A stretch of 64,000 bases of DNA from Brachyspira sp. SAP_772 (GTDB taxonomy: Bacteria > Spirochaetota > Brachyspiria > Brachyspirales > Brachyspiraceae): positions 877,190-941,189 of the forward strand of contig NZ_VYIX01000001.1 in assembly GCF_009755885.1 (NCBI RefSeq), in the 5' to 3' direction. Shown here piece by piece: positions 17,766 to 27,095 of the stretch. The notes under the pieces are model-generated. The model saw nothing but the letters and a program-made list of their open reading frames with translations, was not told the origin of the DNA and ran no database searches. The number at the start of each line of letters is the position of its first letter. Within the stretch, counting starts at the first letter, position 1. The position numbers and the translations under genes are program-made.

Positions 17766-18914
17766 ATGTTTAAATATTTGTGTTTAGTTTTAATTATATT
17801 TCAAATATCAATATTTGCAGAAGAAACTACAAATAAAGTCCCAGAGTATAATTTTATATATGAGAAAGAAATTTCTTTTAATTTGGAAGAAACTAATAAT
17901 ATAAATGAAATATCAATTATGATAGAGAGAAGAGGTCTTCCTTTAGTTAATAGACTTGTTAGATTTGTTTCTTCAGACCCTGAAATATTTAATTTTGAAA
18001 CAGAAATAATAAACACAAATAGTGGTTTTGAAGAAATAGAAAAAACATATACAAATATTTTTGTAGCTCCAACCGATGAAAATGGTATAGCTAGTGCAAA
18101 TGTTAATTTAAATAAAGCAGGTAAAGCTGTTGTGATTATGCATATATTATACGTTGGCTCTACTGGAAATACCAATATATCATACGAAGAGTTTGCTAAT
18201 GTTAATATAAAAAATACTCCGTCTATACCTTCAATTATTTTTAACAATGAAGATGAGAACTTAAATGCCAAAACTTCAATATTCTTAGAATTAACATTAT
18301 ATCCAGCACTTTTTTTAATATCAATAGCATTAATATTTATTAGTTATTTTAGACATATATATCATGAATATAGAACATCAAGAGCAAAAATAATAATGTA
18401 TTCTTTTTTTGGATTTAGCACAGTTCAAAAGAAATTTTTATATTTAATTATAGTTGTTTTAGTAGAATTAATTTTAATAGGATCTTCTCTTATAATCAGC
18501 AGCTATGTGCTTCCTATAACATTTTTATCATTCTTTATAGCTGGATTTATTGTAAAAAATAAAAAATTATATTCTATAGGATTTTTTATATTAGCTTCTA
18601 TATCAATGATAGATTTGTATCTAAAAGTATTTTTAAATTATTTTGCAATAGAATCTATAATTCAATCATCATTAATGACAAGCCCATTTTTAGTATTTTT
18701 TGTATTTCTTCTGCTAACAGCATTATCTGGGGGAATATATATACCCTCTTCAATATTAATATTATATAAAACTGTATTTAATTTAGGAAATACTGCTTTA
18801 ATAATTGCTTTACTAGGAATATTTATTTCTTCTTTGCTATATATTGTAAAAGTAAAAAAAGATATACCATTTTTCTATGAATTAGATTTATTAAAGATTA
18901 GAGATAATTATTAA
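17766..18914 (+). CDS. Unrecognised exported/membrane protein with Ig-like domain and C-terminal membrane helices
   Basis: I do not recognise this 382-residue protein. It has a signal peptide (residues 1-18, ending FAEE) and an extracytoplasmic beta-rich region (about 20-165). There 'IERRGLPLVNRLVRFVSSDP' and 'APTDENGIASANVNLNKAGK' look like a bacterial Ig-like (Big-1 style) module. About six hydrophobic segments follow (about 178-198, 223-246, 247-263, 268-288, 302-322, 338-360). A periplasmic sensing or anchoring domain on a membrane bundle is a structural reading only. It sits between groES and an ABC exporter on the same strand. Confidence 0.7.
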   Translation: MFKYLCLVLIIFQISIFAEETTNKVPEYNFIYEKEISFNLEETNNINEISIMIERRGLPLVNRLVRFVSSDPEIFNFETEIINTNSGFEEIEKTYTNIFVAPTDENGIASANVNLNKAGKAVVIMHILYVGSTGNTNISYEEFANVNIKNTPSIPSIIFNNEDENLNAKTSIFLELTLYPALFLISIALIFISYFRHIYHEYRTSRAKIIMYSFFGFSTVQKKFLYLIIVVLVELILIGSSLIISSYVLPITFLSFFIAGFIVKNKKLYSIGFFILASISMIDLYLKVFLNYFAIESIIQSSLMTSPFLVFFVFLLLTALSGGIYIPSSILILYKTVFNLGNTALIIALLGIFISSLLYIVKVKKDIPFFYELDLLKIRDNY

Positions 18915-19025
18915 TAATAATATAAATTACGAAATTTTATAAATATTTTTTAATCAAATACGATATTAATATATAATAAATAAATTTCTAAAAAGTAATT
19001 TAATATTTTTAATTAAGGATTATTA

Positions 19026-20030
19026 ATGATAAAAGTTGATAATGTAGTTAAGTACTATGGAGAACATTTGGCCTTAAAGGGTGTTTCATATACTATAAAT
19101 AAAGGAGAAATTGTCGGATTTTTAGGGCCGAATGGTGCTGGAAAATCTACTATGATGCGTATTATTACAGGTTATCTTCCTGCTACAAGCGGATATGTTT
19201 ATTTGGACGATTATGAGGTTTATGATAATCCTATAGAATTAAAAAAAAGAATAGGATATATGCCTGAAAATGTTTCATTATATACAGAAATGACTGTAAT
19301 AGATTATCTTAAATTTTGTGCTAAACTTAAAGGCGTTTCAAGAAAGAAAGTTAAATCTGCTGTAGAAAACACAATAGAGATTACAGGCCTAACAAATTAT
19401 AGAGATAGAATAATAGGCCATTTATCTAAAGGTTACAGACAAAGAACAGGAATAGCACAGGCAATAATACATGACCCTGAAGTTTTAATATTAGATGAAC
19501 CTACAAGCGGACTTGACCCTAATCAATTAATAGAAGTAAGGTCATTAATAAAAAGTTTAGGAGGAACTAGGACTGTTATACTTTCTACACATATATTAAG
19601 CGAAGTAGAAGATACTTGTGAGAGGGCTTTAATTATAGATAGCGGAGAGCTTATTGCTGAGGATACAATAGAAGGGTTAAAGATGGCTATGGACAGAGAA
19701 ATACTTGGAGGAAATATTGAACTTAAAGTAGCTGATAGACAAAATGATGCTCTTTTATGTGTGAGAGAGGTTAATGGAGTTGTGCAGGCTGAAACTGATA
19801 ATTTTGGCACTATTATTATAGAATGCGAAAGAGGAAATGATTCCCGTGCTGATATAGTAAAACATTTGGTTAATAATAATTTTGATGTATTAGAGATAAA
19901 ATCTAAAGAAAGAAGTTTAGAAGAGGTATTTATTTACTTTACAGATAAAAAGAAAAATCAAGATTTTGATAAGAGTAAATATATAAAAGATGAAGGTATA
20001 AAAACTGATACTTCAGAAGAAAAAGAATAA
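19026..20030 (+). CDS. ABC-2 type exporter, ATP-binding subunit
   Basis: This 334-residue ATPase energises the permease encoded next. Walker A 'GPNGAGKST' is at about 38-46, the Q-loop near 'RIGYMPENVSLYTEMTV', signature 'LSKGYRQRTGIAQA' (variant SKGYRQR), Walker B 'VLILDEPTSGLDP' and 'ILSTHILSEVE' with the H-loop. The C-terminal 100 residues form the extension seen in GldA/NatA-like exporters, ending in a charged tail. Homologues with ABC-2 permeases serve gliding-type (Gld) and other export functions. The substrate is unknown. Confidence 0.9.
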   Translation: MIKVDNVVKYYGEHLALKGVSYTINKGEIVGFLGPNGAGKSTMMRIITGYLPATSGYVYLDDYEVYDNPIELKKRIGYMPENVSLYTEMTVIDYLKFCAKLKGVSRKKVKSAVENTIEITGLTNYRDRIIGHLSKGYRQRTGIAQAIIHDPEVLILDEPTSGLDPNQLIEVRSLIKSLGGTRTVILSTHILSEVEDTCERALIIDSGELIAEDTIEGLKMAMDREILGGNIELKVADRQNDALLCVREVNGVVQAETDNFGTIIIECERGNDSRADIVKHLVNNNFDVLEIKSKERSLEEVFIYFTDKKKNQDFDKSKYIKDEGIKTDTSEEKE

Positions 20031-20059
20031 TATTAAAAAAGAGATAAAAGAGGTAAAAA

Positions 20060-20767
20060 ATGAGAAACATATATGTTGTATTTGCAAGGGAGATTCAATC
20101 TTTTTATGTATCTCCTTTATATTATATATTAGGATTTATTTATTTAGCTTTAACAGGTTATTTTTTTACAATAGAAGTTTATTATAGCAGATTGGCAGTA
20201 ATGGAAAACACAATGTATAATATTGGATTTTTTACAATACTATTTTTGTCAATTTTGTGCATGAAACTCATAGCAGAAGAGAGAGCATCTGGTACATTTG
20301 AACTTATAATGACCTCACCTATTACTTCCCTTCAATATGTGATTGGTAAATATTTATCTGTATTAGTTGTTTATGCTTCGCTTTTAATTATGACTTTTGT
20401 TTACCCTATACTTTTAATGATATTTGGAAAACCAGATATGGGTGTAATATTTAGCGGATATTTAGGATTATTTTTACTTGGCACTGCTATACTTGGACTT
20501 GGTTTAATAGCTACAAGTATATCAAAAAGTCAATTAGTGGCTGCTATTTTGGGTGTATCTATGGGAGTATTTGCCTACATTATAAATTGGCTTAGTGAGA
20601 TGTTTACGGGAGCTAGTAAATTATTAAATGCTATTTCTATAACTACATATTTTTCTGATTTTACTAAGGGTTTAATAGATATACAAAATGTTATATTCTT
20701 TCTTATTTGGGCTATTGCTTGTATATCAGTGTCTACTATGCTTGTAGAATCATATAAATGGCAATAA
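20060..20767 (+). CDS. ABC-2 type exporter permease (GldF-like)
   Basis: The 235-residue permease has six hydrophobic segments (about 18-40, 55-72, 95-120, 135-157, 160-180, 208-228). The conserved block 'MKLIAEERASGTFELIMTSPI' (about 69-89) is characteristic of GldF/NosY-type ABC-2 permeases. It starts 29 bases after the ATPase stop with AGAGG upstream. In gliding-type systems a larger auxiliary membrane protein usually follows; here an ankyrin protein follows instead. Confidence 0.88.
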   Translation: MRNIYVVFAREIQSFYVSPLYYILGFIYLALTGYFFTIEVYYSRLAVMENTMYNIGFFTILFLSILCMKLIAEERASGTFELIMTSPITSLQYVIGKYLSVLVVYASLLIMTFVYPILLMIFGKPDMGVIFSGYLGLFLLGTAILGLGLIATSISKSQLVAAILGVSMGVFAYIINWLSEMFTGASKLLNAISITTYFSDFTKGLIDIQNVIFFLIWAIACISVSTMLVESYKWQ

Positions 20768-20782
20768 TTAAAGGTTTTCAAT

Positions 20783-21358
20783 ATGTCTCAAATAGTTGAA
20801 TATGTAAAAAATAATGATTTTGATAATGTAAAAAAAGTAATAGAAACTGATAATTCACTAGTTGATACTAGAGAAGAAGAGACAAGATTTACGCTTTTAA
20901 TGCTTTGTGCTAAAAAGGGCTATATTAACATAGCAAAACTTTTAGTAGAAGAGGGAGCCAATTTAAATGCTAGAAGTAAAACTGGCATAACAGCTTTAAT
21001 GTTTGCCTGTGCCGAAAAACAAGTAGAGGTTGCTAAATATTTAATAGATTCTGGGGCTGATGTTAATTTAAGGGATAAGCCATTATTTTCTGCATTACTT
21101 TATGCATCACTTACAAAAGAGCATGATATTATAAAGGCATTAGTTGAAGCAGGTGCCGATGTAAATGCTAAGAATTTTAAATTAGTAACTCCTTTAATGT
21201 TTGCTTCTGGAATTAATGATATAGATACAATAAAGCTTTTAATAGAAAATGGAGCAGATATAGAACATAAAAATAAAGATGGTGAGAGGGCATTAGAGTT
21301 TGCCATTCGTAAAGAACAAAAAGAAGCAGCAGATTATTTAAAAAGCATTTCCAAATAA
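20783..21358 (+). CDS. Cytoplasmic ankyrin-repeat protein
   Basis: The 191-residue protein consists of about five ankyrin repeats of 33 residues, for example 'RFTLLMLCAKKGYINIAKLLVEEGANLNAR' in two parts, and later 'TPLMFASGINDIDTIKLLIENGADIEHKN'. No signal peptide is present. It starts 15 bases after the permease stop with AAAGG upstream, so it is probably part of the exporter operon and may bind a cytoplasmic component. Function unknown. Confidence 0.88.
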   Translation: MSQIVEYVKNNDFDNVKKVIETDNSLVDTREEETRFTLLMLCAKKGYINIAKLLVEEGANLNARSKTGITALMFACAEKQVEVAKYLIDSGADVNLRDKPLFSALLYASLTKEHDIIKALVEAGADVNAKNFKLVTPLMFASGINDIDTIKLLIENGADIEHKNKDGERALEFAIRKEQKEAADYLKSISK

Positions 21359-21482
21359 TTTTAAAAAATAATTTAGATAGAACCTAATTTTAATATAATA
21401 TATTTCACAATTTCTTTGATTTTTTTAGAATATATATTATAATCTGCAAAAACAATAATTTAATAATATTAGGAGATTTATT

Positions 21483-21692
21483 ATGAGTAATGAAGTATCT
21501 GATAGAAGTTGGATTATAACTTTACTTTTAGCAATATTTTTGCCAGTGCATAGATTTTATGTTGGAAAAGTAGGTACTGGAATATTATATTGGCTTACAG
21601 CTGGCGGTTTAGGAATATGGTATATAGTTGATATAGTTTTAATATTGTTAGATATTTTTACAGATAAACAAGGAAGAAAATTAAGAAAATAA
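21483..21692 (+). CDS. TM2-domain membrane protein
   Basis: A 69-residue protein with two membrane helices joined by a short turn: 'WIITLLLAIFLPVHRFYVGK' then 'GILYWLTAGGLGIWYIVDIV'. The P-x-x-R-F-Y-x-G-K and G-x-G-x-W-x-x-D elements define the TM2 domain. AGGAG precedes the ATG. Bacterial TM2 proteins are widespread and mostly uncharacterised. Confidence 0.85.
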   Translation: MSNEVSDRSWIITLLLAIFLPVHRFYVGKVGTGILYWLTAGGLGIWYIVDIVLILLDIFTDKQGRKLRK

Positions 21693-21717
21693 AAGTTTTT
21701 ATAACAAAAACTATAAT

Positions 21718-21769
21718 AAAAAAACCTCTAGTAAAATCAATTATCAAACTAATTACTAGAGGTTTTTAT
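21718..21769. terminator. Bidirectional terminator between TM2 gene and metQ
   Basis: AAAACCTCTAGTAA (21721-21734) and TTACTAGAGGTTTT (21753-21766) form a perfect 14-bp stem with an 18-base loop. T-runs flank it on both strands, serving both convergent genes. Confidence 0.85.
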
Positions 21770-21788
21770 TTTTTATCTAAAATTATTT

Positions 21789-22610
21789 TTATTTCCAAGT
21801 TGGCAAATAAGAACCCAAGAAATTCTCATTATAAACTTTCTCTACTATTTCAGACTGATAAGTATCAACAACTTTTTTATATAATTCATTATCTTTATCA
21901 GCAGCTCTAGCAGCAATTAAATTAACAAAAGATTTAGTGCTATATATTGAAGGGTCATCTTTAAAAATATAATCAGAACCGGGGTTAAGACCAAAATCTA
22001 TAGCATAATTACCGTTTATAACAGCACAAGCAACATCAGGAAGTAAACTGTAAATACTACCCGCATCAACTTCTACAATCTCTAAATTTAAAGGATTTTC
22101 TATTATATCAGCTACACTAGGAGAATCTCCTGCTTCAGCTCTTACTTTAATTAATCCAGCAGCCTCTAACACTTTTAAAGCTCTTCCGCCATTAGATGGG
22201 TCATTAGGTATAGCTACTTTATCGCCTTTTTTAACTTCTTTTACATCTGTAATATTTGTAGAATAAATATTCATAGCAGATATATAAGTATCACCAATAG
22301 AAACTAAATCATAACCTTTATTTGATACTTCATCATTAAAATAAGCATAATGCTGAAAAGCATTCAAATCTATTTCACCATCATTTAAAGCTTGATTTGG
22401 TATAGTGTAATCAGCAAAAGAAACCAATTCTACTTTAATACCCTCTTCTGCTAACTTTTCTACTATAGGGTCCCAAATTTGATAATCAGATTCTCCTGCA
22501 AATCCAACTTTTACTATTTGGTTGTTATTTGCATTAGAATTTCCTCCGCCACATGCACTAAAAGTTAAAATTAATGCTGCAAAAGCTGCAACTAATAAAA
22601 TTTTCTTCAT
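21789..22610 (-). CDS. metQ: MetQ-family substrate-binding lipoprotein, copy 1
   Basis: A 273-residue NlpA/MetQ lipoprotein that would deliver methionine or a related ligand to MetNI. The signal peptide ends 'LILTFSAC', the cysteine being the lipid attachment site, followed by a GGGNSN spacer. Family blocks are 'KVELVSFADYTIPNQALNDG', 'IDLNAFQHYAYF' and 'AIPNDPSNGGRALKVLEAAG'. AAGGAG lies before the ATG. This is the last gene of the metNI-ldh-metQQQ cluster and is followed by a strong terminator. Confidence 0.92.
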   Translation of the reverse strand: MKKILLVAAFAALILTFSACGGGNSNANNNQIVKVGFAGESDYQIWDPIVEKLAEEGIKVELVSFADYTIPNQALNDGEIDLNAFQHYAYFNDEVSNKGYDLVSIGDTYISAMNIYSTNITDVKEVKKGDKVAIPNDPSNGGRALKVLEAAGLIKVRAEAGDSPSVADIIENPLNLEIVEVDAGSIYSLLPDVACAVINGNYAIDFGLNPGSDYIFKDDPSIYSTKSFVNLIAARAADKDNELYKKVVDTYQSEIVEKVYNENFLGSYLPTWK

Positions 22611-22657
22611 ATATTAGCTCCTTATTAAAATTTAAAAAAATTATTAAACATATAAAA

Positions 22658-23470
22658 TTATTCCCAAGTAGCTATATAAGCTCCCTTAAAATCCTTATTA
22701 TAAATCTCTTTAACCTCATCAGATTGATAAGCTTCTACTATCTTTTTATATATTGGATTATCTTTATCTTCAGTTCTAGCAGCTATTAAGTTTATATAAT
22801 TTTTATCATTATAATTAGTAGGATTATCTTTAAATATAGAATCAGTATTTGGATTAAGTCCGAAGTTTAAAGCAAAGTTACAATTAATAACCGCACAAGC
22901 AACATCAGGAAGCAAACTATATAAACTACCCGCATCAACTTCTATAATATCTATATTTAATGGATTTTCTCCAATATCATTAACACTAGGATTAGCTGGA
23001 GCATTATCTTTTAACTTTATTAAACCAGCAGCCTCCAATACTTTTAAAGCTCTTCCGCCATTAGAAGGATCATTAGGTATAGCAATCTTATCTCCATTTT
23101 TTACCTCATTAACATTTGTAATATTATGAGAATAGATATTCATAGCAGCAAGACAAGTATCAGCTATAGCAGTTAATTTATATCCCTTAGTTTCAACTTC
23201 ATTGTTAAAAAATGCATAATGCTGAAAATTATTTAAATCAATATCTCCATCATTTAATGCCTGATTTGGAAGAAGATAATCCCCAAAAGATACTAACTCT
23301 ATTTTTATATTTTCATTAGAAACCTGTCTTATCACTTCTTCCCAAATAACCCTATCAGATTCTCCTATATATCCAACTTTTACTATATTGTTATCTGAAT
23401 TTCCGCCGCCGCATGCACTAAAAGTTAAAATTAATACTGCAAAAGCTAGAACTAATAAAACTCTCTTCAT
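22658..23470 (-). CDS. metQ: MetQ-family substrate-binding lipoprotein, copy 2
   Basis: A 270-residue paralogue of its neighbours with the same lipobox region (LTFSAC) and the same family blocks. It departs from the others at positions shared by copies 1 and 3: 'SFGDYLLPNQ' for 'SFADYTIPNQ', 'DLNNFQHYAFF', and 'DTCLAAMNIYSHN' for 'TYISAMNIYS'. These lie in or near the ligand cleft of the family, so this copy may have different ligand preference. Gap to copy 1 is 47 bases. Confidence 0.92.
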   Translation of the reverse strand: MKRVLLVLAFAVLILTFSACGGGNSDNNIVKVGYIGESDRVIWEEVIRQVSNENIKIELVSFGDYLLPNQALNDGDIDLNNFQHYAFFNNEVETKGYKLTAIADTCLAAMNIYSHNITNVNEVKNGDKIAIPNDPSNGGRALKVLEAAGLIKLKDNAPANPSVNDIGENPLNIDIIEVDAGSLYSLLPDVACAVINCNFALNFGLNPNTDSIFKDNPTNYNDKNYINLIAARTEDKDNPIYKKIVEAYQSDEVKEIYNKDFKGAYIATWE

Positions 23471-23515
23471 ATAATTTACCCCTTATTAATTTTTTAAAAT
23501 TATTATACAATTATT

Positions 23516-24322
23516 TTATTTCCAAGCAGGTATATAAGCTCCCTTAAAATCCTCAGCATAAACTTTTTCTACCTCAGGAGATTGATAAGCCTCTACTACC
23601 CTTTTATAAATCTCATTGTCTTTATCTTCAGTTCTTGAAGCTATTAAATTAATATACATATTATTTTTATAATTTTTAGGATTGTCTCTAAATATATAAT
23701 CAGCACCGGGATTAAGACCAAAATCTAAAGCATAATTACAATTAATAACAGCACAAGCAACATCAGGAAGCAAACTATATAAACTTCCCGCATCAACTTC
23801 TATAATCTCTAAATTTAAAGGATTTTCTATATCATTAACAGTAGGATTGTCTGGAGCATTATCTTTTAACTTTATTAAACCAGCAGCCTCCAATACTTTT
23901 AAAGCTCTTCCCCCATTAGCAGGGTCATTAGGTATAGCAACCTTATCTCCATTTTTAACTTCATTAACATTTGTAATATTATCAGAATAAATATTCATAG
24001 CAGATATATAAGTAACACCCAATATAGATAAATCATATCCTTTAGTATTAACTTCATTGCTATAGTAAGCATGGTGCTGAAAAGCATCTAAATCTATATC
24101 ACCATCATTCAATGCTTGATTTGGTATAGTATAATCAGCAAAAGAAACTAATTCTACTTTAATGCCTTCTTTTAATAATTTCTCTTGCACAGGCTTCCAT
24201 ATAGTTCTGTCAGATTCACCGACATGACCAATTTTTACAGTGATTAAATCTTTATCTTCATTATTGCCGCCGCATGAAGCTAAAAATAATGCAAAACATA
24301 ATAATAATAAAACCTTTTTCAT
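23516..24322 (-). CDS. metQ: MetQ-family substrate-binding lipoprotein, copy 3
   Basis: A 268-residue MetQ paralogue. The shorter signal peptide ends 'ALFLASC', a more canonical lipobox than the other copies. 'SFADYTIPNQALNDGDIDLD' and 'AIPNDPANGGRALKVLEAAG' are conserved. It is the copy nearest ldh and metNI. The three copies share long identical runs and must come from local duplications. Confidence 0.92.
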   Translation of the reverse strand: MKKVLLLLCFALFLASCGGNNEDKDLITVKIGHVGESDRTIWKPVQEKLLKEGIKVELVSFADYTIPNQALNDGDIDLDAFQHHAYYSNEVNTKGYDLSILGVTYISAMNIYSDNITNVNEVKNGDKVAIPNDPANGGRALKVLEAAGLIKLKDNAPDNPTVNDIENPLNLEIIEVDAGSLYSLLPDVACAVINCNYALDFGLNPGADYIFRDNPKNYKNNMYINLIASRTEDKDNEIYKRVVEAYQSPEVEKVYAEDFKGAYIPAWK

Positions 24323-24402
24323 TATATATCATTCTCCTTTTAAAATAATTTTATTTTTTTGATAATTTAAATATTGCAAAATAATAAAAGAAATATTATT
24401 TA

Positions 24403-25353
24403 TCACATGGTAAGTGATAATTTATAATTTTTGTCCATAGTATCGCAAGAAGCATCAAAGAGTTTTTTCTCTTCTTCATTCATTTTAAGTTCAATTATCT
24501 CTTCAACTCCATTAGCTCCTAAAACTGCAGGCACAGAAGCATAAACATCTTTTTGACCATATTCACCATTAAGATAAACTGAAACAGGCAAAACTCTATG
24601 CTCATCAGAAAGTATAGCCCTAGCAACCTCAGCAAGTGAAGTTCCTATTCCAAACTCGGTAGACCCTTTACCTAATAAAACGTCCCAGCCGCCTCTTCTT
24701 CCTTTCTCAGCTAATTCTTTTAAATCTAATTTAGCATATTTTTCTTTGCCTTCTTTCATAAGCTCAAGCAAAGGTTTTCCTGCTATAGTTACACAAGACC
24801 AAGCAACCATTTGACTCTCACCATGTTCACCCAAAGCATAAGCATATACAGATTTTTGATCAACATTAATAGCCTCAGATATAGCACGTCTTAATCTAGC
24901 AGAGTCTAATGTTGTGCTTGTAGATATTATTCTTTTGGTATCATAATTTAACTGATTTTGTAAATAATGAGTAATAACATCTGCAGGATTAGAAATATTA
25001 ATTATAATTCCATTAAACTTAGTCTTTTTAACATTAGCTACTATATCTTTCATAACTTCCACAGTAGCCCCTAAAGTATCCATTCTAGTTTGGTTCTCTT
25101 CAGGTAAAGGTCCAGCACATACAACCATTAAATCAGCATCATCAATATCACTATAATCTCCTGCTTTAACTTCAACTCTATGAGGAAGATAAACAGTAGC
25201 ATCAAATATATCAAGAGCCTGAGCAAAAGCTTTTTTCTTGTCTATATCAATATAAACAATATTCTCAACTAAACCTTGAGCCGCTAAAGCATATCCTACA
25301 TGAGAGCCTACATGACCAGCTCCTATAATAACTACTTTTCTATTTTTAATCAT
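24403..25353 (-). CDS. ldh: L-lactate/2-hydroxyacid dehydrogenase family enzyme
   Basis: This 316-residue NAD-dependent oxidoreductase belongs to the LDH/MDH family. The Rossmann motif 'IIGAGHVGSHVGYAL' is at 9-23 and D36/D38 favour NAD. Catalytic residues are present: R90 (LDH R109), D150 and R153 (D168, R171) and H177 in 'GEHGES' (H195). The specificity loop reads AGPLPEENQTR, so the position of LDH Gln102 (MDH Arg) is Pro84. Substrate is therefore uncertain: lactate/pyruvate or another 2-oxo acid. It lies inside the methionine-importer cluster, 28 bases after metI, with AAAGGA before the ATG. Confidence 0.8.
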   Translation of the reverse strand: MIKNRKVVIIGAGHVGSHVGYALAAQGLVENIVYIDIDKKKAFAQALDIFDATVYLPHRVEVKAGDYSDIDDADLMVVCAGPLPEENQTRMDTLGATVEVMKDIVANVKKTKFNGIIINISNPADVITHYLQNQLNYDTKRIISTSTTLDSARLRRAISEAINVDQKSVYAYALGEHGESQMVAWSCVTIAGKPLLELMKEGKEKYAKLDLKELAEKGRRGGWDVLLGKGSTEFGIGTSLAEVARAILSDEHRVLPVSVYLNGEYGQKDVYASVPAVLGANGVEEIIELKMNEEEKKLFDASCDTMDKNYKLSLTM

Positions 25354-25381
25354 AATAAATTCCTTTATAAAATATAACTTT

Positions 25382-26062
25382 TTAATGTGTCGCTTTTTTT
25401 ACTATAAAATTACCAAGTGCCTGTATTAAACCAACAAGTATTACAAGAAGTATCACAGAAACATATATAATATCTAATTTATTTCTGTAGTATCCAGACT
25501 GTATTGCATAAGTGCCAAGCCCGCCAGCCCCAACAGCACCAGCCATAGCAGTAAGCCCTATTAAACTAATAGCTGTGATTGTAGTTCCTCTAGCTATAGG
25601 AGCAATGCTCTCTTTCAAATAAACTCTAAATATTATAGCTATAGGAGAAGAGCCCATAGATTGAGCAGCCTCAACTAAACCCGGATTAACTTCAGATAAA
25701 GCACTCTCCATCTGTCTAGCAAAAAAAGGCACAGTACCAAAAATTAATGGCAATATAGCACCCTTTACACCAATAGCAGTCCCCATTATAAATCTTGTTA
25801 AAGGCACAAGCATGGCAAGAAGTATTATAAAAGGTATAGCCCTAAAAAAGTTAATAAGTTTACTAAGCACTTCATATATTATAATGTTTTGCATAATGCC
25901 GTATCTCTTAGTAACAATTAAAAGTATACCCAAAAATCCGCCGACAAAAAATGATACAACGCCAGAATATAAAAGCATTATAAATGTTTGTATAATACTG
26001 TCATAAAGCTTTGGTAAATCATTCATTACATTTGGGATTACCTTATTTAGAAACTCTAGCAT
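25382..26062 (-). CDS. metI: Methionine ABC transporter permease MetI
   Basis: A 226-residue inner-membrane permease with five hydrophobic segments (about 20-45, 62-85, 95-115, 150-175, 195-215). The EAA loop 'EAAQSMGSSPIAIIFRVYLKE' gives the contact with MetN, and 'FRAIPFIILLAMLVPLTR' is characteristic of MetI. The start overlaps the metN 3' end by 20 bases, consistent with translational coupling. Confidence 0.93.
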   Translation of the reverse strand: MLEFLNKVIPNVMNDLPKLYDSIIQTFIMLLYSGVVSFFVGGFLGILLIVTKRYGIMQNIIIYEVLSKLINFFRAIPFIILLAMLVPLTRFIMGTAIGVKGAILPLIFGTVPFFARQMESALSEVNPGLVEAAQSMGSSPIAIIFRVYLKESIAPIARGTTITAISLIGLTAMAGAVGAGGLGTYAIQSGYYRNKLDIIYVSVILLVILVGLIQALGNFIVKKATH

Positions 26063-27095
26063 CAGATATTACCTCCACATCAACATTTTTTTCTTTAAGA
26101 AAGTCTATAGCCTTATTTATTCCGCCAACTTCTCTTTCATGCATTATAACAACAAGCCCTCCAAGCAAACTCTCATCTATAAACTCAACATTTCCAAAAA
26201 TAATATTAGCATCAACATTAAAAGCCCTAGATATATGCGAAATAAAAGCCTCAACTACTCCGCCCTTCTTGTATCTAAGTCTTAATATACATTCATTTTC
26301 TTTTAATGCAGTAATATCATTTTTCTCTTCTACTAAATTATATATTTTAGAAAGATTTGAAGTAGTATCTATAAAATCTTGTGTTATTTTGTTTTTTGGA
26401 GCAGAAAACACATCAAAAATATTACCTTCTTCTATTAAATTACCCGCATTCATAACAGCAACTCTATGGCATAATTCCTTAACAACATTCATCTCGTGAG
26501 TTATTACAACTATAGTAATTTTTAATTTCTCATTTAATTTTTTCAATAATTTAAGTATAGAACCAGTAGTTTGAGGGTCTAATGCACTAGTAGCTTCATC
26601 GCAAAGAAGTATATTAGGTTCATTAGCTAAAGCTCTAGCAATAGCCACTCTCTGTTTTTGTCCGCCGCTTAATTGTGATGGATAAGCATAAGCCTTCTCT
26701 TTTATGTCCACAAGCTCAAGCAAGTACATAACCTTATCTTCTACTTCTTTTTTTGAAAGCCCTCTATATCTTAATGGATAAGCAACATTTTTAAATACAT
26801 TTCTAGAACCAAATAAATTAAATTGCTGAAATATCATTCCTATCTTTTTTCTTCTCTCTCTAAGCTCTTTTTGAGATAAAGACATCATATCAATATTATC
26901 TATATAAACTTTTCCAGAAGTAGGTCTCTCAAGTAAATTAATACACCTTACAAGAGTGGATTTTCCAGCACCAGAAAAACCTATTATTCCATATATTTCA
27001 CCATCATCTATTTTTATAGATACATTATTTACAGCATTAAGTTGTTTATTGTTTGCTGTTGTAAATATTTTACTAACATTTTCTATTACTATCAT
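26043..27095 (-). CDS. metN: Methionine ABC transporter ATPase MetN
   Basis: This 350-residue ATPase has Walker A 'GFSGAGKSTLVRCINLL' (about 38-54), signature 'LSGGQKQRVAIARAL', Walker B 'ILLCDEATSALDP' and the H-loop 'VITHEMNVV'. The C-terminal 100 residues form the NIL (ACT-like) domain that binds methionine and gives transinhibition in E. coli MetN. It is first in the cluster metN-metI-ldh-metQQQ. I saw no S-box or T-box leader in the 174 bases upstream. Confidence 0.93.
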   Translation of the reverse strand: MIVIENVSKIFTTANNKQLNAVNNVSIKIDDGEIYGIIGFSGAGKSTLVRCINLLERPTSGKVYIDNIDMMSLSQKELRERRKKIGMIFQQFNLFGSRNVFKNVAYPLRYRGLSKKEVEDKVMYLLELVDIKEKAYAYPSQLSGGQKQRVAIARALANEPNILLCDEATSALDPQTTGSILKLLKKLNEKLKITIVVITHEMNVVKELCHRVAVMNAGNLIEEGNIFDVFSAPKNKITQDFIDTTSNLSKIYNLVEEKNDITALKENECILRLRYKKGGVVEAFISHISRAFNVDANIIFGNVEFIDESLLGGLVVIMHEREVGGINKAIDFLKEKNVDVEVISDARVSK

